NCBI GenBank assembly: GCA_964528055.1
Contig: CAZGQM010000010.1
Location: forward strand, 62,001 to 126,000
DNA from: Geoanaerobacter sp964528055
GTDB taxonomy: Bacteria > Desulfobacterota > Desulfuromonadia > Geobacterales > DSM-12255
Direction: 5' to 3'
Length of the DNA: 64,000 bases
Below the pieces are notes generated by a model. That model searched no databases. It was not told where the DNA came from and saw only the letters and a list, made by a program, of their open reading frames with translations. Shown here piece by piece: positions 43,855 through 51,625 of this stretch (the first letter of the stretch is position 1; every line of letters starts with the position of its first letter). A program made the translations under genes and the position numbers.

Positions 43855-44796
43855 ATGCTCAAGTTCACCATCACTGAATCCGACCACTGTCGCCCTGTGG
43901 GGAGCTGGCTCAGGATTCATATGCAGAGTGCTACGTCAGGTTACCTGAACCAGCTTCTGAAGAAGGGGCACCTGACGGTCAACGGGTCATCAGCCACTGA
44001 CCTCCAACCCCTCCAACTGGGGGATCTGCTGGAAATCAAGGAGAGCGGGCGGACCCGGTCACTCATGAAGGTAAGACCACCTGTTTTCGAGATCCTATTC
44101 GAGGACAACCGGATTGTCTGTTTCAACAAGCCCCCCGGACTTCCGATGCACCCAGCAGCCGAGGTCGGGCCTGAAAACCTTGTGGAGCTGGGCGCCTCCT
44201 TTCTACACGACAGGGATCGCACCGCGCATCCCCATGCTGCCCCATCGACCTTCAATCTTCGACCGGTGAACCGGCTCGACCGTGGGACTTCAGGCGGTGT
44301 AATACTGGCCAAATCCTCAACCGCAGCAGGGATCTTCGGCAAACTGGTCATGGATGACGGCCTGGGCAAGCTCTACCTTGCGCTGGTCGCCGGAAAACTC
44401 TCCGGGAGTGGGGAGATCACGGTTCCGGTCGAAGGGAAGGAGTCCCTTACCCGTTACCTCTCACTTTATCCCGGACGCAATTCATCGCTGGTCGCCCTCT
44501 GGCCGGAGACAGGAAGGATGCATCAGCTCCGACAGCACCTCAGCTATCTGGGGTTCCCAATCATTGGTGACAAGCGCTACGGCGGCCCGCTACTCCCCAC
44601 ACTCCCCGGTTTCGCACTCCACGCCTTCCAGACTCGGTTCACTCACCCCGACACCTTGCAGGAGACCGTTATCCATGCCCCTCTGCCTGCGGGTTTCCTG
44701 GAGCAGTTACGAAAGCTCGCTGGAACCACATTGACGGAGATATTGCAGAGTTTTACAGACCTGTCTCCACCGCATTCCGCAACTCTAACCGGATAA
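43855..44796 (+). CDS. RluA-family pseudouridine synthase
   Basis: 313 residues. The N-terminal S4-like RNA-binding region (YLNQLLKKGHLTVNGSSA) is at about 30-47. The catalytic domain has motif I VNRLDRGTSGGVILAK with the catalytic Asp142, VCFNKPPGLPMHP near 88-100, and GRMHQLRQHLSYLGFPIIGDKRYGG. Isomerises uridine in rRNA or tRNA. Which site is not predictable, and the RluA/RluC/RluD branch was not settled. Confidence 0.92.
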   Translation: MLKFTITESDHCRPVGSWLRIHMQSATSGYLNQLLKKGHLTVNGSSATDLQPLQLGDLLEIKESGRTRSLMKVRPPVFEILFEDNRIVCFNKPPGLPMHPAAEVGPENLVELGASFLHDRDRTAHPHAAPSTFNLRPVNRLDRGTSGGVILAKSSTAAGIFGKLVMDDGLGKLYLALVAGKLSGSGEITVPVEGKESLTRYLSLYPGRNSSLVALWPETGRMHQLRQHLSYLGFPIIGDKRYGGPLLPTLPGFALHAFQTRFTHPDTLQETVIHAPLPAGFLEQLRKLAGTTLTEILQSFTDLSPPHSATLTG

Positions 44797-44818
44797 TCAC
44801 CCTTTACTGCCTCTTGGT

Positions 44819-44847
44819 TTGACAAGGCAACTCCCCTGCTTTATAAC
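44819..44847 (+). promoter_or_regulatory. Promoter of the OB-fold protein gene
   Basis: TTGACA (44819-44824), 17-base spacer, TATAAC (44842-44847). Near-consensus. Leader about 35 bases. Confidence 0.75.
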
Positions 44848-44888
44848 TGGTACGGAAACACTATTCCTGCACCTCCTAGGAGCTTTTC

Positions 44889-45695
44889 ATGAAACACCTC
44901 GTTACTTTCATTGCCCTTTCTCTCTCCCTTTCTCCACTTGCCGCATACGGTTTCGGGAACATGTCTCCTCCGGTTCAGGGCTCCTCGTCGAGCGCCGCCA
45001 AAGCTCCTGACATGCAGCAGTCTGCTCAGGAGCCCCCCACACAGGGATCCAACGTATCCGGTCGGGTTGTGCAGACCATCGACAGCGGCGGCTACACCTA
45101 TGTACTGCTGAAGAAAACGGACAGCAGCACGATATGGGTTGCCGCACCGGCGATGAAGGTATCTGTGGGTGAGCAGGTTACCTTTGAAGGTGGGATGGAG
45201 ATGATCAATTTCCCGAGTTCCACCCTGAAACGGACCTTTGACAAGGTGATCTTCTCCAACGGTATAGCCAAGGATGCTGCCAACCCCAAGGCGGTTAAGG
45301 AAAAAGACGCCAAGGACGCGCGTTCTCCGGGGAGCATGGGAGCTGCCGTTGCAGTGACCGATGAGAAGATCAAGGTCAAGAAGGCAACCGGGACCAATGC
45401 CTATTCCATAGCTGAGATATTCAAGAAGAAAGACAAGCTGAACAAGAAGCAGGTTACGGTGAACGGCAAGGTGGTCAAGGTATCTTCAGGCATCATGAGC
45501 AAGAACTGGATTCATCTGCAGGACGGCACCGGAAGCCACACAACCTCCAACAACGACCTGGTGGTAACCTCGGACGCAATCCCCTCAGTCGGCGATATCG
45601 TCACCGTCAAAGGGACCCTCTACACCAACAAGGATTTCGGTGGCGGTTACCAGTACAAAGTCATAATCGAGAAAGCGAAGATTACGATCAAGTAG
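44889..45695 (+). CDS. Secreted protein with two OB-fold domains
   Basis: 268 residues with a signal peptide ending YGFG. The linker is rich in Ser/Pro. Domain 1 (about 55-125: SGRVVQTIDSGGYTYVLLKK) and domain 2 (about 175-268: KQVTVNGKVVKVSSGIM, NWIHLQDGTGS, VTVKGTLYTNKDFGGGYQYKVIIE) both look like small periplasmic OB folds of the NrfJ/YgiW type. Those bind ligands or assist redox proteins in the periplasm. A role near cytochromes is possible but not shown here. Own promoter. Confidence 0.72.
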   Translation: MKHLVTFIALSLSLSPLAAYGFGNMSPPVQGSSSSAAKAPDMQQSAQEPPTQGSNVSGRVVQTIDSGGYTYVLLKKTDSSTIWVAAPAMKVSVGEQVTFEGGMEMINFPSSTLKRTFDKVIFSNGIAKDAANPKAVKEKDAKDARSPGSMGAAVAVTDEKIKVKKATGTNAYSIAEIFKKKDKLNKKQVTVNGKVVKVSSGIMSKNWIHLQDGTGSHTTSNNDLVVTSDAIPSVGDIVTVKGTLYTNKDFGGGYQYKVIIEKAKITIK

Positions 45696-45712
45696 TCGAA
45701 CTGCACTGTACT

Positions 45713-45771
45713 AGACCTCCGAGGTCATCATGTAGCTGTAGCCCCATAGTTGGGCAGCTCCTCGGAGGTCT
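45713..45771. repeat. Long-loop inverted repeat between converging genes
   Basis: 12-base perfect inverted repeat AGACCTCCGAGG / CCTCGGAGGTCT with a 35-base loop that contains a smaller pair (AGCTG / CAGCT). It may serve as a terminator for both neighbours, but there is no T-run. Confidence 0.6.
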
Positions 45772-45819
45772 GGCAGATAACTGCATGACATCTGACTGCA
45801 TTGGCTCAGCACGATCTTT

Positions 45820-47151
45820 TCAGCTGTCAGTAATCGGCCACCCCTTCTCATACCCCTCCGGATAGAACTTCTCTTTTGTTCGATTGAAATAGCCGAACTG
45901 CACCTTGGGAAACTCCCGCTTTATGCTCTCCAGCATCCGGTACATGCCGATCCCCTTGCCCTTGACACCCATTTTCAAATTATAGAAATCCGGATCAATG
46001 GAGAGGTTCCGCATCTGGATCATATCCACACCGGTCCGTTCAATAAACTTCAGCATCTCCGCTACCTCGTCAGGGTGGTCAGAAACACCCGGGGATACCA
46101 GATAGTTTATCATGGTAAACCGCCCGGCATCCTTAGCGATCTTCAGTGACTCCTCGACTGCAGTGAAATGATACTGGACGGGCCGGTAGTAGGCGTTGTA
46201 CTGCAGTTCCCTGACTGAGTTCATGGAGAAGCGGAACGAGTCCATTCCTGCGTCGCAGAGCACCCGTATCCGGTCCGGATAAGATCCGTTCGAGTTGAAG
46301 TTGACAGTGCCTCGACCGGTAGCGCTCTTCAGCCGCCTGGTCGCCTCGGCAACCGTAGCGACCTGCATGATCGGGTCACCCTCGCACCCCTGGCCATAGG
46401 ATACTATCGGCTCCTCCGCTTCATTCAGGTGGGGGAGCATCAGCTCGCTAATCTCTTCAGGGGTTGGGACGAAACCGATTCGCTCGTGGTTGGAAGGGCA
46501 GCATTCCGAGGGCTGGAGACTTATGCACCCCAGGCAACGCGAGTTACACGTTGGAGAGGTGGGAATAGGGGCTTCCCATCGGCGGTAAAAGAGGTTCTTT
46601 GCTGCAAAACAGTGGTAATCGACTGCGCAGCGTGCAAGCTGCACCAGCAACCGGTTATCCGGGAACTCCTCTACACGTTTTGTTACCAGAGGGTCAAGCT
46701 GGCGGTCATCGTAGTTCTTGGGCAGCCAGTTTTCATTGCTGTCCACACGGCTTGCAGCAACCACAAACCGCTCGCTCTCCTCATCCCAACCAACGGCAGT
46801 ATATGACCAGAGAGGGAGATGGACCTTTTTCTTTTGATAGTCACATGCCGGCAGAAGCGTGCGAACGTATCCCGGCGCCATGAAGGCAGAAACCGCCTGT
46901 ACCCTGATTTGACGGCGACCCTCGCGGACAGATTCAACAGTTACGTATTTTTTCTGCTTCGCATCCCACGCTATCGGCGGTGTATGGGGAATGGTAAAGA
47001 GACGGCTGTCTTCCGGAAGCGGGATCAGTTCCATCTGATCAGGTAGAACCGGCTCGGTCCCGTTCATCCCTGCCATGCAGAGTTGGGGATGGTCGTAGAT
47101 GTTACCGTCAGGATCTGCGTACAGAAGCTTTGGCAGCGAGAGCTTTTTCAT
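45820..47151 (-). CDS. Radical SAM protein of unknown function
   Basis: 443 residues. The cluster-binding CxxxCxxC appears as TCNSRCLGC (Cys202, Cys206, Cys209) well inside the protein, followed by a second cysteine pair (217-218), the Gly/Glu-rich GQGCEGDP SAM site, and NFNSNGSYPDRI. The first 195 residues form a separate beta-rich domain of unknown role (IRVQAVSAFMAPGYVRTLL). The combination does not match a named radical SAM enzyme I can identify. It ends convergently to the OB-fold gene and starts divergently from the chemoreceptor. Confidence 0.82.
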   Translation of the reverse strand: MKKLSLPKLLYADPDGNIYDHPQLCMAGMNGTEPVLPDQMELIPLPEDSRLFTIPHTPPIAWDAKQKKYVTVESVREGRRQIRVQAVSAFMAPGYVRTLLPACDYQKKKVHLPLWSYTAVGWDEESERFVVAASRVDSNENWLPKNYDDRQLDPLVTKRVEEFPDNRLLVQLARCAVDYHCFAAKNLFYRRWEAPIPTSPTCNSRCLGCISLQPSECCPSNHERIGFVPTPEEISELMLPHLNEAEEPIVSYGQGCEGDPIMQVATVAEATRRLKSATGRGTVNFNSNGSYPDRIRVLCDAGMDSFRFSMNSVRELQYNAYYRPVQYHFTAVEESLKIAKDAGRFTMINYLVSPGVSDHPDEVAEMLKFIERTGVDMIQMRNLSIDPDFYNLKMGVKGKGIGMYRMLESIKREFPKVQFGYFNRTKEKFYPEGYEKGWPITDS

Positions 47152-47247
47152 TGGGCAATAGTACCACTACTGACCAGTCATGGGAAGAGCAGGTTTCACT
47201 GGAGATATGCACAAAAAGAGCGTCTGTAAGATAATGTAAGAAACCGC

Positions 47248-47274
47248 TAAAGCCATCCCTTATTTTGCCGAAAC
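47248..47274 (+). promoter_or_regulatory. Flagellar sigma-28 promoter of the chemoreceptor
   Basis: TAAA (47248-47251), exactly 15 bases, GCCGAAAC (47267-47274), close to the FliA consensus TAAA-N15-GCCGATAA. The expected start is about 86 bases before the ATG. Confidence 0.75.
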
Positions 47275-47367
47275 AGTAGATACCGTTAATTAGTACATGG
47301 CAGCAACCCTACGCCTACTTTCAAGGATGATGCAAAAGACCAATACAATGAGAAAGAGGGGATTATC

Positions 47368-48981
47368 ATGGCAACCATCAAATCGAAATTAATCACAAAC
47401 GCAGCAATTGTCCTGTTAACAGTTTTGGTTATTGTAGGGTTGATGTATGTCGATTTGAAGGGGCTGCAGAGGCTTCAGGACAATGGGGCGCAACGGGGTC
47501 AGGATGCAATTCTGGCCTCGAACGGCGCTCGGGTCGGCCTCTCCCTGTATGCAGTTATTGCAGATACCATCATAAACCGAAACCTCGAGGAGTCAGGCAA
47601 GAAATGGGCAGAGACCAAAGAGAGAAACCTCAAACGTCTGGATGAAGTTGAAAAGGTCGTAGACACCAAAGAAGAGAAGGAGTGGGCAGGTGACGCAAAA
47701 AAGTCAGCCCAAGAAATCGTCACCCTTTATGAAACAAAGATGCTTCCTCTTCTTAAAACCACGTCTGGAATAACCAAAGAGATTCTGGAGGTGGAAAATG
47801 CAATCGACAAGCAGGTGGCGAAAGTCCGGGAGGATATGCTCAAGATAGAAGAGTCGATAGATAAAGAGACAAAACTGGCTGATCAGGAGTTTGACCGTCA
47901 GATCACAAAAATGATAACCATTTCGGTTATCGTCGGATTGGTAGGGATTCTTCTTCAGATGGGTCTCGCAGGATGGCTTATCAGGTCGGTACTCAAGCCG
48001 GTTAATGCCATGGTTGAGATGCTGAAGGACATGGCGCAGGGCGAAGGTGATCTTACGCAGCGGCTGAAAGCTGACAGCCAGGATGAGATTGCAGTTGCCA
48101 GCAATTACTTCAACCAGTTTATAGAAAAGCTCCATGGAATCATATCAAGCGTATCGAGCAACAGTCACCAGGTAGCATCAGCCGCTACCGAGTTGATGGC
48201 CACGGCAGAGCAGATTGCTACAGGCGCCGAAGAGGTTGCAGCACAGACAGCCACCGTGGCGACTGCAGGCGAAGAGATGTCCGCCACCAGCGGCGACATA
48301 GCCCAGAACTGCCAGATGGCGGCCGAGGGAAGCACCCAGGCAAGCCACGCCGCAAGCGCAGGTGCAGAGGTTGTAAACAATACGGTTCAGGTAATGGGAC
48401 GGATAGCCAGCCGAGTACAAGAGACATCCAAGACCGTGGAGAGCCTGGGCGCACGCAGCGACCAGATTGGTGAGATCGTGGCCACCATCCAGGACATTGC
48501 GGACCAGACCAACCTGCTTGCCCTGAATGCCGCCATCGAAGCCGCCCGAGCAGGTGAGCAGGGTCGAGGCTTTGCGGTTGTTGCCGACGAGGTACGAGCA
48601 CTTGCCGAGCGGACCACCAAAGCAACCCGCGAGATCAGCGAGATGATAAAGGCGATCCAGAGCGAGACAAAGGGAGCCGTGGCTGCCATGGAAGCCGGGG
48701 TCAACGAGGTCGAGCAAGGGACAATCGAGGCGGCCAAGTCGGGCCAGGCGCTGCAGGAGATTCTCGAACAGATCAATGCCGTAACCATGCAGGTGAACCA
48801 GGTCGCGACTGCCGCAGAAGAGCAGACCGCGACCACCAGCGAGATAAGCAACAACATACACCAGATCACCGAAGTCGTGCAGGGGACAGCCAAGGGCGCA
48901 CAGGAATCAGCATCAGCTGCCGGTCAGCTTGCGCAGACTGCGGAGGAACTACAGCGGATTGTGGGTCAGTTCAAGCTGTAA
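47368..48981 (+). CDS. Methyl-accepting chemotaxis protein
   Basis: 537 residues. Transmembrane helix 1 at about 10-30, a periplasmic four-helix sensor (about 35-185, Tar/4HB-like, no recognisable ligand motif), helix 2 at about 190-212, a HAMP domain (VLKPVNAMVEMLKDMAQGEGDLTQRL), then a long cytoplasmic coiled coil with the hairpin tip IVATIQDIADQTNLLALNAAIEAARAGEQGRGFAVVADEVRALAERT. No C-terminal CheR-tethering pentapeptide, as it ends IVGQFKL. Expressed with flagellar genes judging by its sigma-28 promoter. Ribosome site AAAGAGGGG. Confidence 0.95.
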   Translation: MATIKSKLITNAAIVLLTVLVIVGLMYVDLKGLQRLQDNGAQRGQDAILASNGARVGLSLYAVIADTIINRNLEESGKKWAETKERNLKRLDEVEKVVDTKEEKEWAGDAKKSAQEIVTLYETKMLPLLKTTSGITKEILEVENAIDKQVAKVREDMLKIEESIDKETKLADQEFDRQITKMITISVIVGLVGILLQMGLAGWLIRSVLKPVNAMVEMLKDMAQGEGDLTQRLKADSQDEIAVASNYFNQFIEKLHGIISSVSSNSHQVASAATELMATAEQIATGAEEVAAQTATVATAGEEMSATSGDIAQNCQMAAEGSTQASHAASAGAEVVNNTVQVMGRIASRVQETSKTVESLGARSDQIGEIVATIQDIADQTNLLALNAAIEAARAGEQGRGFAVVADEVRALAERTTKATREISEMIKAIQSETKGAVAAMEAGVNEVEQGTIEAAKSGQALQEILEQINAVTMQVNQVATAAEEQTATTSEISNNIHQITEVVQGTAKGAQESASAAGQLAQTAEELQRIVGQFKL

Positions 48982-49000
48982 GGAGATAGAATGATACAGT

Positions 49001-49040
49001 AAACAAGGCCTGCCGGGGAATCCCCGGCAGGCCTTGTTTG
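49001..49040. terminator. Bidirectional terminator between the chemoreceptor and sfrA
   Basis: Perfect 16-base stem (AAACAAGGCCTGCCGG, then its complement) with a GGAATCCC-type centre, A-run and T-run on the two sides. The genes on either side converge on it. Confidence 0.9.
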
Positions 49041-49063
49041 TATTGGAGGCAGGTTCCTGACTA

Positions 49064-51595
49064 TCAGGCCTTTTCTATTTTTACGTTTGCCATGTTTCCG
49101 TTACGACTGAGCAGTCCGGCTGCATTCAGTTCAGAAAAGTGATACGGCGCAAAAAGCAGACCCGGCTGAAGATTTCCGCTTACCTTTGCGTATCCGGTCG
49201 TCCCTGCAGAGGCAGAACTCACCTTGACTGCCGAGCCGTCTGAAATTCCGAGGCGCTTGGCGTCTTCCTCAGAAAACTCGATATATCCCCGCTCTGATAC
49301 CGAAAGGTTATTTTCCGAACAGGTTGACATGGTGCCGTTATGGTAACCTATGGCTCCTACGGAAAGGATAAAGGGGAGCTGACTGTCCGTTGAGATACCT
49401 GCCGACATAGCCGGCAACTCCGCAAAAGCATAGGTTGCAGGTGCAGCCGCCGGCTGCTTGGCAAGGCCAGAACAGCGCCCCTCCACCATGGAACAGCTCC
49501 CCGCGTAAATGGCAGATACCTCTTTAAGCTCGACCGTAACGTCAGATACCTTACGGGCATGCGGCTCACCGGTCAGCCGGCTGAAGAGCTCTGCAATTAT
49601 GTCCCAGTCTTCACGCGCCTCGCCAGGAGGTGATACAGCACGAGTAATGCACTGAACACGGTTATCCGGGGTGGTGAAAGAACCGTTCTTTTCGGCTGCT
49701 GCTGCACCGGGAAATACGACGTGGGCCATGCCGGTCAATTCGCTTGCGACAATATCCTGCACGATAAGGAGGTCGAGTTTAGAAAGCGCGGCCCTGATAC
49801 GGCCGTTCTCGGGGAAGCTGACCAGAGGATCACAACCAACTATATAAAGTGCCTTAATGGAGCCTTGTTCGATGCCGTCAACGATCTGCCAGAGGTCCTT
49901 ACCCGGCTTGGGGGCAGGCTGGTAGCCGGGGAGCATGTCCGGAGCAACACCCATGTCAAGCATCCCCTGAATATTGTTTTTCTGCTCAACAGGGAAGATT
50001 CCGCCGTTTTCTGCAGCCGGACTTCCCAGGAGAAGTGCTAGATCTGCAATGGCGCTGACCGTTTCTGCAGCTGCTCCTCCGCGAATCACATCGGCTCCGA
50101 ACAGTATGGCCACATCCTTTTTACCCCCCAGATATCGGGCCGCTTCGCAGAGATCGTTTTCACTCACCCCGGCGGTTGAAGCCAGAGCAGTCAACTGATG
50201 GCCGGCAAGGGATTTCTGGATGCCTGCAAATCCTGAGGTCTTGGCAGACACGAAACCCTTGTTTTCAAGACCTTCATCCACGATAACCTTCATCAGACCG
50301 ACTATGAGAGCCAGCTCTGCACCTGGCTTGTACTTAAGATGAGTATTTGCGAATTTTTTCAGTTTCACATCGCGCTGACTGGCAAGAACCAACTTGGAGT
50401 CATTCTTTGTGGCTGCCTTGATAACCCGGTATTCAATGCCCGTTGACTCGGCGTTAAGGTCGCATCCGAACACCAGGATTGCGTCTGCCTTGTCGAGTCT
50501 GTCGATAGAGGCGCTGGCGCCGGTAAACCCGAAGACCCCCTTCAGGATTGCCTGTGACTGAGCATATCCTAAACGGGCCTCTGAATCGATGTTATGTGTG
50601 CCGATCCCCTTGCGGAGAAGCTTCTGAAAGAGGTAGCTCTCTTCATTGGTGACCCTCGGAGAACCGATCCCTGCAACGGCATCGGCACTCGAGCTGCTGA
50701 CTATCTCCTTGAGCTTTCTTGATGCAAACTCCATTGCCTTGTTCCAGTCTGATTTTGACTGGTTAAGCAAGGGGTGGGTCAGACGAGCCGGAGCATTCAG
50801 ATAGGAGTAGCCGAACCGTCCATTGATGCATATATTACCGCTGTTGTAGGTGGTGTCGTCGCTGGTAACCCTTTCCACACGGTTGTTGCGGGAGTGGTAC
50901 TCGATCTGGCATCCGGTGGAGCAGAACCCGCAGACGCTCTTCGTAACTGAAAAGGTCCACGGACGGCCTCGAAACTTGAAGGGCTTGCTGATCAGGGTCC
51001 CTGTGGGACAAGCTCCGATGCAGTTACCGCAGAATTCGCAATCGAGAGGCGTGCCGTCAACGGTGTCGATAATGGTGTTGTCGCCGCGATTGACAACCCG
51101 GATAGCGTTGCATCCCACGATCTCGTGATCGACCTTGACGCATTTTTCACAGAGAATGCAGCGATTGGGATCACTTTCGATGAGAGGCCAGTCGTAACGG
51201 ATCGGCTGCCTCTCAAGAACTGCTGAGTACCCCGGTTTGTTGGCTTCAATTGCATAGGTACAGTTCTGCAGGTCGCACTCTCCAGCAGCATCGCAGACAG
51301 GGCAGTCAAGAGGGTGATTCACCAGAATCAGTTCCATTATCTTGCGACGGATCTCCGTCAGGCGATCAGACTGGGTAGTGACCTGTATCCCCTCCTTGAC
51401 CGGGGTGTTGCATGCGGTCATGGTCCGATCAACACCTTCGATCTCCACAGCGCAGATCCGGCATGCGCCTGTTGGAGAGACCTTCTGCAGCCAGCATAGT
51501 GTGGGGATAGTTGTCCCGACCGTTGCAGCCGCTTCCAGGATCGTGGCCCCCTTGGGGACAGATACGTTTTTGCCGTCGATAGTCAGACTGACCAT
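49064..51595 (-). CDS. sfrA: NADPH oxidoreductase large subunit SfrA (NuoG-like)
   Basis: 843 residues. N-terminal [2Fe-2S] domain (Cys34, 45, 48, 62), His-Cys3 [4Fe-4S] motif (His94, Cys98, 101, 107), a ferredoxin pair (Cys146, 149, 152, 162 and 186, 189, 192, 196), then a molybdopterin-oxidoreductase fold with its own [4Fe-4S] (Cys222, 225, 229, 256), and a C-terminal domain of that family. This matches SfrA, the large subunit of the Geobacter cytoplasmic SfrAB complex, which oxidises NADPH and whose physiological acceptor is a matter of debate. It follows sfrB by 30 bases. NuoG would be the alternative, but no other nuo genes are here. Confidence 0.82.
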   Translation of the reverse strand: MVSLTIDGKNVSVPKGATILEAAATVGTTIPTLCWLQKVSPTGACRICAVEIEGVDRTMTACNTPVKEGIQVTTQSDRLTEIRRKIMELILVNHPLDCPVCDAAGECDLQNCTYAIEANKPGYSAVLERQPIRYDWPLIESDPNRCILCEKCVKVDHEIVGCNAIRVVNRGDNTIIDTVDGTPLDCEFCGNCIGACPTGTLISKPFKFRGRPWTFSVTKSVCGFCSTGCQIEYHSRNNRVERVTSDDTTYNSGNICINGRFGYSYLNAPARLTHPLLNQSKSDWNKAMEFASRKLKEIVSSSSADAVAGIGSPRVTNEESYLFQKLLRKGIGTHNIDSEARLGYAQSQAILKGVFGFTGASASIDRLDKADAILVFGCDLNAESTGIEYRVIKAATKNDSKLVLASQRDVKLKKFANTHLKYKPGAELALIVGLMKVIVDEGLENKGFVSAKTSGFAGIQKSLAGHQLTALASTAGVSENDLCEAARYLGGKKDVAILFGADVIRGGAAAETVSAIADLALLLGSPAAENGGIFPVEQKNNIQGMLDMGVAPDMLPGYQPAPKPGKDLWQIVDGIEQGSIKALYIVGCDPLVSFPENGRIRAALSKLDLLIVQDIVASELTGMAHVVFPGAAAAEKNGSFTTPDNRVQCITRAVSPPGEAREDWDIIAELFSRLTGEPHARKVSDVTVELKEVSAIYAGSCSMVEGRCSGLAKQPAAAPATYAFAELPAMSAGISTDSQLPFILSVGAIGYHNGTMSTCSENNLSVSERGYIEFSEEDAKRLGISDGSAVKVSSASAGTTGYAKVSGNLQPGLLFAPYHFSELNAAGLLSRNGNMANVKIEKA

Positions 51596-51625
51596 ATGTA
51601 GAGCACCTCTAGTGAGTTCGATATA

